A DNA stretch of 64,000 nt, taken from positions 1-64,000 of the forward strand of contig JAFEBU010000014.1 of assembly GCA_018242505.1 (NCBI GenBank), given 5' to 3'. A program made the position numbers and the translations under genes. Below, piece after piece: positions 53,498-64,000 of this stretch (position 1 is the first letter of the stretch; each line of letters starts with the position of its first letter). The notes beneath the pieces are model-generated. The model ran no database searches and had not been told where the DNA came from. It worked only from the letters and a program-made list of their open reading frames with translations. The DNA comes from Pseudomonadota bacterium. GTDB lineage: Bacteria > Pseudomonadota > Alphaproteobacteria > Reyranellales > Reyranellaceae.

Positions 53498-55027
53498 CTA
53501 ACGCTTGTTGCCGGCACTCCAGTTTCCGGCCGTGGCAAACCGCACGGCTTCTTCCGCCGCGCGAACGAGGGCGCGCGCTTTCTGGATACTCTCCTGGTAC
53601 TCGGCTTCGAGATTGGAGTCGGCGACGACGCCGACGCCTGCCTGCACATAGAGGGTGTCGTTCTTCACCAGCCCCGTGCGCAGCAGGATGCAGGTATCCA
53701 TCGAGCCGTTCGAAGCGAAATAGCCTGCGCAGCCGGCATATATGCCGCGGCGCACCGGCTCGACCTCGTCGATGATCTCCATGGCGCGGACCTTGGGAGC
53801 GCCCGAAAGCGTACCAGCAGGAAATCCCGCCTTCAGCGCATCGATCGCCTCCAGCCCATCCTGCAGCGTTCCCTCGACATGGCTGCTGATGTGCTGGACA
53901 TGACTGTATTTCTCAATGGTGAATTGCTCGATCACCTTCACCGAACCGATCTTCGAGACCCGGCCGACGTCGTTGCGTGCGAGGTCGATCAGCATCAGAT
54001 GCTCGGCGCGCTCCTTGGGGTCGGCCAGAAGCTTCTCGGCCAGTTGCTTGTCCTCCTCGGGCGTGGCGCCGCGCCGGATCGTGCCGGCGAGCGGCCGGAT
54101 GGTGATGGTGTTGTCGCGCAGTCGCACCAGGATTTCCGGACTAGAGCCGACGATCGAGAAGTCGCCGTAATCGAAGAAGATCAGGAACGGGGAAGGGTTG
54201 ATCCGGCGCAGAGAGCGATACAGCGAAAGGGGTGGCAGCTTGAAGGGCAACGAGAAGCGCTGCGAGGGCACGATCTGGAAAGCGTCGCCGGCAAGGATGT
54301 ACTCCTTGCAGATATCGACCATCCTCTTGAAGGCGTCCTTCGACATGTTGGCCTGCGGTTCGGGCAGGCTGTCGAGCGCTTCGGTGTTCTCACGACGATA
54401 GGGCAGGGACCTCTCGAAGTCGGAGACGGCGTCAGCCAGCCGCTCCTCTGCGGCTTCGTAAGCAGCTCGCGCGCCGATCCCATCCTGAGGCCAGACCGGC
54501 GTGACCATGGTCACATTGTCTTCCAACCGGTCGAAGATGCAGATGAGGGTCGGTCGCACCATGATCGCATCGGGCAGGCCGATCGGGTCCGGATTCTTGT
54601 CCGGAAGCCGCTCCATGTCGCGAACCATGTCATAGCCCAGGAAACCGAACAGGCCGGACGCCATCGGCGGCAGCCCGTCCGGCAGCTTCATCTGGCACTC
54701 CCGGATCAATTCGCGCAACGTTTCCAACGGCCGACCCTCGATTGGCTCGAAGGCATGCGCGTCGGTGCGGGCGCGGCGATTGATCTCTGCCTGGCCGTTG
54801 CGGCAACGCCAGATCACATCGGGCTTGAAACCGATGATCGAGTAGCGGCCCCGCACGGAACCACCCTCGACCGACTCCAGCAGGAACGAATTGGCGCGAC
54901 CGTCGGCCAGTTTCAGATAGGCAGACACCGGCGTCTCGAGGTCCGCCACCGCCTTGGTCCAGACAAGCTGCGGCTTGCCGGTCTTGTAGATCCTGGCGAA
55001 GGCGTCGTAGTCGGGAGTGGGGGCCAT
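53498..55027 (-). CDS. trpE: Anthranilate synthase component I
   Basis: Converts chorismate to anthranilate with ammonia from TrpG. The 509-residue protein has the N-terminal feedback site FLLESVEGG, which binds tryptophan. The chorismate-binding core shows AGDAFQIVPSQRFSLPF, SPFLIFFDYGDFSIVGSSPE, IRPLAGTIRRGATPEED, LMLIDLARNDVGRV and PAGTLSGAPKVRAMEIID. It follows the PpiD-like gene by 4 nt. In many relatives trpG comes next; here two acyl-CoA enzymes and 26 kb intervene. No leader peptide is evident because the gene is inside an operon. Confidence 0.98.
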   Translation of the reverse strand: MAPTPDYDAFARIYKTGKPQLVWTKAVADLETPVSAYLKLADGRANSFLLESVEGGSVRGRYSIIGFKPDVIWRCRNGQAEINRRARTDAHAFEPIEGRPLETLRELIRECQMKLPDGLPPMASGLFGFLGYDMVRDMERLPDKNPDPIGLPDAIMVRPTLICIFDRLEDNVTMVTPVWPQDGIGARAAYEAAEERLADAVSDFERSLPYRRENTEALDSLPEPQANMSKDAFKRMVDICKEYILAGDAFQIVPSQRFSLPFKLPPLSLYRSLRRINPSPFLIFFDYGDFSIVGSSPEILVRLRDNTITIRPLAGTIRRGATPEEDKQLAEKLLADPKERAEHLMLIDLARNDVGRVSKIGSVKVIEQFTIEKYSHVQHISSHVEGTLQDGLEAIDALKAGFPAGTLSGAPKVRAMEIIDEVEPVRRGIYAGCAGYFASNGSMDTCILLRTGLVKNDTLYVQAGVGVVADSNLEAEYQESIQKARALVRAAEEAVRFATAGNWSAGNKR

Positions 55028-55031
55028 GACG

Positions 55032-56969
55032 CTATTGCGGAGGCTGTTGCGGCTGGAAGGCGGCCTCGAACACCTGCTCGTTCACTGTCACACCGTACTT
55101 GGCGCGCAATGCCGCGAGAAGCTGACCGACCAGATCGTTGGCGATCATGGTGTCGAGCTGGGTCGCGAAGCGATCGAGCGGATCCTTCTCCTTGGCAAGA
55201 TCGACCTGCTGGATCTCCTTGGTCCGCACAATCACATTGCCCTCCGCCGCCCGTACCGCCTGGACCTTGCCAAGCGGAAGCTTGAACAGCGCCTGGGTGA
55301 CCGGCTGACTGAGGTAGTTGCCGCTGTCGACCTCGAAGCGGGTAACAGCCTTGGTGGTGCGCACTTCCAGACCGAGGTCCTTGGCGATGGCGCCGAAGTC
55401 GTTGCCCGAATTGGCCTTGTCTACGGCGTCCTTGACCTTTTGGTCGGCAAGCTTGCGACGCTGATCAGCCTCCCAGGCCTGTGTCACTTTCGCCTCGACC
55501 TCGGAGAGGACGGGCGTTCGGGAGGGCGTGATGCGGTTGGTATGGACGATGACGTATTCGCCTTTCCCGGTTTCGATGAGATCGCTGTCGTTGCCCTCGC
55601 GCGTCGAGAAGGCGGCCTTGATCAACTCGGTGGCACCGGCCCCGATCACCACCTGTTTGCCGGATGCGTCCTGCCCCCGTGCATCGACATTGTCGGCCGA
55701 CTGGACCTTGAGCCCCAGCGCCTTGGCGGCATCGGCCATCGACCCGTCCTTGCCGAGCTCGTGGTCGAAGTCGTTCACCAGCTTGATGAGCTGGTCGGGC
55801 GCGAGCTGGTTCTTGAGATCTTGTTCGAGCTTGTCCTTCACTTCTGCGAACGGCGTCACCTTGCCGGCATCGATCTTGTTGATACGGACCACATGCCAGC
55901 CGAGCGGCGATTTGATCGGCTCGGGCGCCACGCCCTGAGGCAGCTTGAAGATCTCGTCGGCCAGTGCACCGGCGGGCAGGTCCTTTTTCTGGATCAATCC
56001 CAGCTTGATCACTCCGTCGGTACTGCCCGTGACCTGCTTGGTCGCATCCTCCAGCGACTTTCCGGCCTTCACGGCGGCGATGATGGCCTTGGCCTTGTCT
56101 TCGCTGTCGGTCATTGCCTGATCGACGTCGCGCTTCTCGGGCGTCCCGAATTCGGCGGCCCGCGACTCATACTCCTGCTTCACCTGGTCCGGTGTCACTT
56201 TTATCTGGTCCATGACATCGGCGTTGGTCATCAGGACGTAGGAGAAGGAGCGGTACTCCGGAATCTGGAATCGAGTCTTGTTCGCATCGAAATACTTGCC
56301 GAGTTCCTCGGCCGTTGGCTTCGGCACATCCACGATAATCGAGTCGGGCACGTAGATCGTTTCAGCGACCCGTTTCTCGCTTTCCATCTTGAAGATGTCA
56401 TCGCGCAGGCTCGTGGGCGCGAGCCCCTCGCTGCGCACGACCCCGAAGAGTTCGGACGAACCGATCTCGCGGCGTATGTCGGCCAAGTAGGCGGGCTCGC
56501 TGATGCGTGCCTGCTGCAGGAGGTTCCGGTACTTGGCGAGATCGAACGTGCCGCTTGCGCCATGGAAGGTCGGATTCTGGGCAATCGTGTCGCGGATCTG
56601 GTCGTCGCTGACCACGATGCCGTAGTCGTTCATGGCGGCGTCGATCACCGCCCGCTGCACGGCGTCCTGCAAGGCGCGCACATTGAGGCCATAGCGCGCG
56701 GCCTGCTCGGGATCGGGGCGCTGCCCTGTCTGGCGTTGGATCTGGTCCAGCTGGCGGTTGAACCGGTCACGCACCTCGTCGATCGAGACCGACGTGCCTC
56801 CCAGCCAACCGTAAATCGGGACGTGGAAGCCGCCGACATGCGCCACTTCGACGTTGCGGCCACCTGCGCGCAACATGTCGCCGATGCCCCACAGCGCAAA
56901 GCTGATGATCAGCGTGCCCATCAGCAGGGCCATGATGGCGTAGCCGGCATACTTTCTGAATTTGTTCAC
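55032..56969 (-). CDS. ppiD: PpiD-like periplasmic peptidyl-prolyl isomerase/chaperone (SurA N-terminal domain)
   Basis: Membrane-anchored periplasmic folding factor. About 645 residues: a single N-terminal anchor (KYAGYAIMALLMGTLIISFA, then LWGIGDML), a SurA-N-like chaperone region, a parvulin-type domain (about 250-370, with KSPLGWHVVRINKIDAG) and a long C-terminal chaperone part. The GTG at 56969 is chosen because PpiD homology starts at VNKFRKYAG; an ATG at 57032 would add 21 unmatched residues. It is upstream of trpE and divergent from tpiA, the conserved alphaproteobacterial order. Confidence 0.93.
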   Translation of the reverse strand: MNKFRKYAGYAIMALLMGTLIISFALWGIGDMLRAGGRNVEVAHVGGFHVPIYGWLGGTSVSIDEVRDRFNRQLDQIQRQTGQRPDPEQAARYGLNVRALQDAVQRAVIDAAMNDYGIVVSDDQIRDTIAQNPTFHGASGTFDLAKYRNLLQQARISEPAYLADIRREIGSSELFGVVRSEGLAPTSLRDDIFKMESEKRVAETIYVPDSIIVDVPKPTAEELGKYFDANKTRFQIPEYRSFSYVLMTNADVMDQIKVTPDQVKQEYESRAAEFGTPEKRDVDQAMTDSEDKAKAIIAAVKAGKSLEDATKQVTGSTDGVIKLGLIQKKDLPAGALADEIFKLPQGVAPEPIKSPLGWHVVRINKIDAGKVTPFAEVKDKLEQDLKNQLAPDQLIKLVNDFDHELGKDGSMADAAKALGLKVQSADNVDARGQDASGKQVVIGAGATELIKAAFSTREGNDSDLIETGKGEYVIVHTNRITPSRTPVLSEVEAKVTQAWEADQRRKLADQKVKDAVDKANSGNDFGAIAKDLGLEVRTTKAVTRFEVDSGNYLSQPVTQALFKLPLGKVQAVRAAEGNVIVRTKEIQQVDLAKEKDPLDRFATQLDTMIANDLVGQLLAALRAKYGVTVNEQVFEAAFQPQQPPQ

Positions 56970-57117
56970 GGGACGAGCTTCGTGGGATTGAGGACAACCA
57001 AGGGCGTAGCGGTGGGGCCGCATGCCTAGCACCCGCCCTGCGGACAGGCAACCAAGTGGCCTTTACCGCGGCTCGCGTGGCCGCTAGACACGCCGGCACG
57101 CAAACCGGGGAAAAATC

Positions 57118-57873
57118 ATGGCGCGTACGAGACGTCCGCTGATCGCAGGCAATTGGAAAATGAACGGCCTGCGGACCGATGCCTTGGCCCTGGCCGCCGG
57201 AATTGCCAAGGGTCTCAAGCAGGCCGGCTGGACCGACCGCGACCTTCTGGTCTGTCCGCCGGCAACGCTGGTCATGGCCGTGATGGAGGCGGTGGGGGGA
57301 AGCGGCGTGCTCGTGGGAGGCCAGGACTGCCACGCCAAGGCGAGCGGCGCACACACGGGAGACATCGCCGCCGAGATGTTGCGCGATTTGGGCGCGGCCT
57401 TTGTCATCGTGGGCCACTCGGAGCGCCGTACGGATCACGGCGAGACCGACGCCATCGTCCGCGCCAAGGCCGAAGCGGCGTGGCGAGCGGGGCTCCTGCC
57501 GATCGTTTGCATCGGCGAAACCCTGGCCGAGCGCGAAGCAGGGAATACCTTTTCCGTCCTTGCCCGCCAACTCAAAGGAAGCGTTCCGGCAGGTGCCACA
57601 GCGGCCAGGCTCGTGGTGGCCTACGAGCCCGTATGGGCGATCGGTACCGGTAAGACGCCGACAACGGCGGAAGTAGCGGACGCTCACGCGCATATCCGCA
57701 AGGAACTGGCCGGCATGATGGCCGAAGCGTCGCAGGTGCGCCTTCTCTATGGCGGATCGGTGAAGGGCAGCAATGCGGCAGAACTGATGGCCGCCGGCGA
57801 TGTCGATGGCGCCCTGGTCGGCGGGGCGAGCCTCAAAGTCGACGAATTTTTGGCTATCGCCAAGGCAGTCTAA
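57118..57873 (+). CDS. tpiA: Triosephosphate isomerase
   Basis: Interconverts glyceraldehyde 3-phosphate and dihydroxyacetone phosphate. The 251-residue barrel has the catalytic Lys in AGNWKMNG, His in VIVGHSERR and Glu in [15 protein letters not shown], followed by the flexible loop 6 and the phosphate-binding [13 protein letters not shown]. It is divergent from ppiD with about 150 bp between and is followed by secG and pyrG, a long-conserved neighbourhood. Confidence 0.98.
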   Translation: MARTRRPLIAGNWKMNGLRTDALALAAGIAKGLKQAGWTDRDLLVCPPATLVMAVMEAVGGSGVLVGGQDCHAKASGAHTGDIAAEMLRDLGAAFVIVGHSERRTDHGETDAIVRAKAEAAWRAGLLPIVCIGETLAEREAGNTFSVLARQLKGSVPAGATAARLVVAYEPVWAIGTGKTPTTAEVADAHAHIRKELAGMMAEASQVRLLYGGSVKGSNAAELMAAGDVDGALVGGASLKVDEFLAIAKAV

Positions 57874-57924
57874 AGAGGCTAGAAGCCCCGGCTTGATCCG
57901 GACCCCCCACCGACGCTGGACGAT

Positions 57925-58311
57925 ATGGACGCGGTACGAGGCTTTTTGCACGATTGGCGAGTGGTGCTGCTGATCATCCATGTCGGCGTCACCGCCGCGA
58001 TGATCGTTGTCATTCTGCTCCAGCGCAGCGAGGGCGGTGGCCTGGGCATGGGGCGGACCGATGCACTTTTCTCAGTGCGCGGTCAGGCCAACGTGCTGTC
58101 GCGCATGACCGCGATCTTCGCGGGCATCTTCTTCTTTCTGAGCCTGCTGATGGCGTGGAGCGGCGGGGGCCCGCATCGGTCCTCGACGTCGATCATGGAC
58201 AAGCTGCCGGCGGGGACCACCGCACCGGCGCCGGGCAGCCCCGCTCCGAATGCCCCTGCACCTGGCGCCACCCCCGGGCCGCCGACGGCGCCTGCACCGC
58301 CGAACCGCTAG
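57925..58311 (+). CDS. secG: Protein translocase subunit SecG
   Basis: Small subunit of the SecYEG channel. The 128-residue protein has two membrane segments (VVLLIIHVGVTAAMIVVILL and MTAIFAGIFFFLSLLMAW) joined by the conserved QRSEGGGLGMG loop. It ends in a long Pro/Ala-rich cytoplasmic or periplasmic tail typical of alphaproteobacterial SecG. It is 51 nt after tpiA. Confidence 0.95.
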   Translation: MDAVRGFLHDWRVVLLIIHVGVTAAMIVVILLQRSEGGGLGMGRTDALFSVRGQANVLSRMTAIFAGIFFFLSLLMAWSGGGPHRSSTSIMDKLPAGTTAPAPGSPAPNAPAPGATPGPPTAPAPPNR

Positions 58312-58320
58312 GAACAATGA

Positions 58321-60042
<1,722 letters not shown>

Positions 60043-60102
60043 ATGGTCCCGACGGACGGCCAGGTCGCATTTCGGTCACCTTTCCGGCTGAAGTTGAAAG
60101 CC

Positions 60103-60855
60103 ATGATCCGCGCTTTCTTCCTGGCCGTTCTGGCCGTAGCGACGACAGCTACCTCGGTCTCTGCCCAATCGTATTCCGGCAGACCGGAACGGCGAGATCC
60201 GATCTTCCTGCGCTTTCCAGAGATGGCGCAACGCTATTGGGTCAATACCGAGACCATGGCGGCAAGCCACAAGGCGATCGCCATCCCGATGCCCCGCCAG
60301 TGCGCTTTCGTCTATGCCGACTCCTATACGCGCGGCCAGATGAGCGAGCGCGAGGTGCAGGAGACGGCGGTGTCGGCCTGCAATCACAAGCTTTCCGAGC
60401 TTGGCCCGCTGGGCGAGAACTATACCGTCAGCTGTCGCTGCCAGGTCGTCATCAGCGACAATACCTACCTCGTGCCGCGTGAGACGATGCCGGATCAGGC
60501 CTACGGCCCCGCCTCGATCTTCTATCGCGACAGCCAAGGCAGCGTCGCACGCCTGAATGGCCTCGCCCGGTACGGCGCCCTGATCGGGCACGACCGTTCC
60601 GTGACCTTCACCGTGGACAACGTCAACGGCCAGCCGGGATGCGAGGGAACCTTCACCAACGAATCGACGCGAAGGGGCCGGTTCGCGCTGTCCTGCTTCA
60701 ACGGCAAGTTCGGCGGCAGAGGCAACTACGATAGCCGCCTCGGGGCGCCGAACGACCACATAGTGGCCCGTGGCCAGACGGCAAGTGGGCAGCCGATCGT
60801 GATGGTGATCGGCCTGCCGGCGCAGCTTGCCGCCAATATGTACGGCGGCATCTGA
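60103..60855 (+). CDS. Exported protein of unknown function, cysteine-containing
   Basis: A 250-residue precursor with a signal peptide (MIRAFFLAVLAVATTATSVS, cleavage near AQS). The mature protein has six cysteines (for example RQCAFVY, VSACNH, VSCRCQVV, PGCEGTF, LSCFNGK), suggesting disulfides, and a beta-rich C-terminal half. I recognise no family. The start at 60103 is preferred over an earlier ATG directly after pyrG because the signal peptide begins there. It is 1 nt from the next gene and occupies the place of kdsA. Confidence 0.75.
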   Translation: MIRAFFLAVLAVATTATSVSAQSYSGRPERRDPIFLRFPEMAQRYWVNTETMAASHKAIAIPMPRQCAFVYADSYTRGQMSEREVQETAVSACNHKLSELGPLGENYTVSCRCQVVISDNTYLVPRETMPDQAYGPASIFYRDSQGSVARLNGLARYGALIGHDRSVTFTVDNVNGQPGCEGTFTNESTRRGRFALSCFNGKFGGRGNYDSRLGAPNDHIVARGQTASGQPIVMVIGLPAQLAANMYGGI

Positions 60856-60856
60856 C

Positions 60857-61753
60857 ATGCGGCTCCCGGCGCTCGGCGTCTTGCTGCTGCTGTCGATGCC
60901 GGCTGCAGCCTTCGCCCAGAGCGCAGGCGAAGTCGAGCGCTGCTTTCAGAATCCCGCCAGTTGCCCGTCGGGAGCGCCGCCGGCGGCACCGCCGCCTGCA
61001 GCGCAACGCCCTGCCGCGTCGCCCGACTATGCGACCGTCCTGAAGAGTTCCGAGGCTGAACGACGCAAGCTGCAAGAGTCTCTGCATATACTCGACAAAT
61101 ACAACGGGCCGATCGACGGCAACCTCCAGTCTGACGCCTCCGAGAAGGCGATCGCCAATTGGCAGAAGGGCCATGGCTATGCCGCCGTCGGCAAGCTCAC
61201 TCCAACCGAAGCCCTTGCCCTGAACAACGAAGCCGCGCGCGTGCCGATCAAGCGCATCAATCCCATGCCGGCCGCCAGCGCTCCGACTCCAACTCCAGCG
61301 CCGGCACCATCGGCCGCATCGAACGCAGACGCGCTCAAAGCCCTGCGCGACAATCAGGCCGAACGACGCCGCACGGCCGAGCCCAAGGCACAGGCCGCCG
61401 TGCAGGCTTTGGTGCGCGACCTCACGGCCTATATCGCGGCCGGCGGCAAAGGCGTTGCCGGCGATCAGTTCACCGCGTTTGCCAAATGGTACGCCGACAA
61501 CAAGGCGGCGGGCCGCGGCTTCGGCGACATCAAGCCTACGGTCGAGGACTATGGCGACGCCAAGTCAGGAGAGGCGGCAACCGCCGAGGTCACACTGCAG
61601 ACGTTGCAAGGCGACACCCCCCAGTCGCAATGCATGATGTTCGCCTGGATCGAGGGCAATCCGCGCAAGCACACGCAGGCTTTCTCCTGTGACGACGTTG
61701 CCGGTGTCGAGAAGTGGAAGACCGACGAGGCCGTGAAGAGCGCCTGGCGCTGA
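60857..61753 (+). CDS. Exported protein with peptidoglycan-binding-like repeat
   Basis: A 298-residue precursor with a signal peptide (MRLPALGVLLLLSMPAAAFA). The mature part has a Pro/Ala-rich linker and a segment resembling the PG_binding_1 fold (HILDKYNGPIDGNLQSDASE, then KAIANWQKGHGY). After a second Pro/Ala linker comes a C-terminal domain with two cysteines (QSQCMMFAW, FSCDDVAG). Probably periplasmic. It is translationally coupled by spacing to the preceding exported protein and convergent with the nitrile-hydratase-type genes. Specific function not known. Confidence 0.78.
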   Translation: MRLPALGVLLLLSMPAAAFAQSAGEVERCFQNPASCPSGAPPAAPPPAAQRPAASPDYATVLKSSEAERRKLQESLHILDKYNGPIDGNLQSDASEKAIANWQKGHGYAAVGKLTPTEALALNNEAARVPIKRINPMPAASAPTPTPAPAPSAASNADALKALRDNQAERRRTAEPKAQAAVQALVRDLTAYIAAGGKGVAGDQFTAFAKWYADNKAAGRGFGDIKPTVEDYGDAKSGEAATAEVTLQTLQGDTPQSQCMMFAWIEGNPRKHTQAFSCDDVAGVEKWKTDEAVKSAWR

Positions 61754-61756
61754 TCG

Positions 61757-62389
61757 CTAAAGCGTCGTCACTCCGATCATCGAGTCGCGTGTGACGAGGG
61801 CCGCAAGCTTCGCTTCGTCGAAGTCATCGGTGCCCGCGGGGCGCATCGGCAGGACGAGGTAGCGCATGTCGGCCGTCGAATCATGTACCCGCACGGTCAC
61901 GTCGTCGGAAAGCCGGGTTCCGAACTCGGCGAGCACCGCTCGCGGCTCATGGACGGCGCGGCTGCGGTAGGCGCGGCTCTTGTACCAGTCGGGCGGAATG
62001 CCCAGCACCATGCGCGGATAGCAGGAGCAAAGGGTGCAGACGACGAGGTTATGCACCTGCGGCGTGTTCTCCACCACGATCAGCCGCGTCGGCTGGTCCA
62101 TCTGCACACCGGCTTCCTCGGCCGCCGCACTGCCATTTTCGACGAGGCGGGCCTTGAATGCCGGATCGACCCATGCCTTCGCAACGAGCTTCGCTCCGAG
62201 ATGGGGGCCGCGCGCATCCATGCGCTCGACGGCCTCGCGGATCTCGTCGGCCGTCAGGATGCCTTTCTCGATCAGGAGCTCACGGACAGCGATCTCCAGC
62301 CGCTTGTGATGGGTGAGGGTGTCGTCGTGGTCAGGTCGCGGCGCGTGCGGATCGGGGCCTTCGTGCGTGTGGGTGACGTTGTCCATCAT
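61757..62389 (-). CDS. Nitrile hydratase alpha subunit / thiocyanate hydrolase gamma subunit, cobalt type
   Basis: Metal-bearing subunit of the nitrile hydratase family. About 210 residues from the ATG pair at 62389; an ATG at 62428 would overlap the upstream gene. The metal-claw motif VCTLCSCYPRMVLGIPP has Thr in the second position, the cobalt-type signature (iron enzymes have Ser). The Cys residues are post-translationally oxidised in known enzymes. The product hydrates nitriles to amides or thiocyanate to carbonyl sulfide; the split beta subunit leaves both open. No separate activator gene is seen beyond the two beta-like genes. Confidence 0.92.
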   Translation of the reverse strand: MMDNVTHTHEGPDPHAPRPDHDDTLTHHKRLEIAVRELLIEKGILTADEIREAVERMDARGPHLGAKLVAKAWVDPAFKARLVENGSAAAEEAGVQMDQPTRLIVVENTPQVHNLVVCTLCSCYPRMVLGIPPDWYKSRAYRSRAVHEPRAVLAEFGTRLSDDVTVRVHDSTADMRYLVLPMRPAGTDDFDEAKLAALVTRDSMIGVTTL

Positions 62390-62399
62390 GGCTGCATCC

Positions 62400-64000
<1,601 letters not shown>

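Noticed and set aside
55017..57029. 670-codon plus-strand open frame antisense to ppiD
   Set aside because: The minus-strand PpiD homology is clear over the whole length; the plus frame is a shadow.

Overview
The window is a GC-rich chromosomal segment of an alphaproteobacterium. It contains no rRNA, tRNA, phage, transposase or CRISPR array that I can see. The strongest placement evidence is gene order. Genes rpsB-tsf-pyrH-frr-uppS-cdsA-dxr-rseP-bamA-fabZ, gltA, gltX, comEC, lexA-moeA-moaC-trpC-trpD-trpG, trpE, ppiD, tpiA, secG, pyrG and eno lie in the order and relative orientation I know from many alphaproteobacteria. The GTTC-N7-GTTC SOS box in front of lexA and the FMN-riboswitch-linked RibH2 lumazine synthase fit the same group. 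Rhodospirillales or a Reyranella-like lineage is a guess from gene content only.

Layout. 1-9.8 kb: translation genes, UMP kinase, isoprenoid and undecaprenyl genes, CDP-diglyceride synthase, site-2 protease and BamA, all on the plus strand. 9.8-16.4 kb: fabZ, a glyoxalase I, a small membrane protein, citrate synthase, GltX and ComEC. 16.4-21.9 kb: an accessory block with a class II aldolase and a solute-binding protein divergent from a GntR regulator, a YeiH-type transporter converging on a LysR regulator, and a riboswitch-controlled ribH2. 22-27.3 kb: lexA, moeA, moaC, trpC, trpD, trpG on the minus strand, with a CopZ-like gene on the plus strand between trpD and trpG. 27.3-53.5 kb: a 26-kb accessory region separating trpG from trpE. 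It holds a divergent ClC protein, a DMT permease, a Pat-like acyl-CoA ligase/acetyltransferase, YibQ, a gamma-glutamyltransferase, a MocR regulator with a flavin-binding partner, a LacI regulator with its operator, dioxygenases, two acyl-CoA dehydrogenases, an ABC exporter, a DUF350/small protein/ATP-grasp ligase cassette, an SDR and an enoyl-CoA hydratase. 53.5-64 kb: trpE, a PpiD-like chaperone, tpiA, secG, pyrG, two exported proteins, a three-gene nitrile hydratase/thiocyanate hydrolase set and the 5' part of eno.

Two patterns stand out. First, the lipid A and Kdo genes that normally sit inside this conserved cluster are missing at both usual places: lpxD, lpxA, lpxI and lpxB around fabZ, and kdsA between pyrG and eno. 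The flanking housekeeping genes are intact. This raises the possibility that the organism has no canonical lipopolysaccharide, or that the genes have moved. Second, the conserved backbone is broken by accessory insertions, the largest of which separates trpE from trpGDC. The best candidate for a little-characterised system is the tight minus-strand cassette DUF350 / Gly-Ser-rich small membrane protein / glutathionylspermidine-synthase-like ATP-grasp ligase at 50.0-51.8 kb. A frameshifted sugar isomerase, a REP-like element and a 10-bp-phased TTCTCAC repeat array are further oddities.
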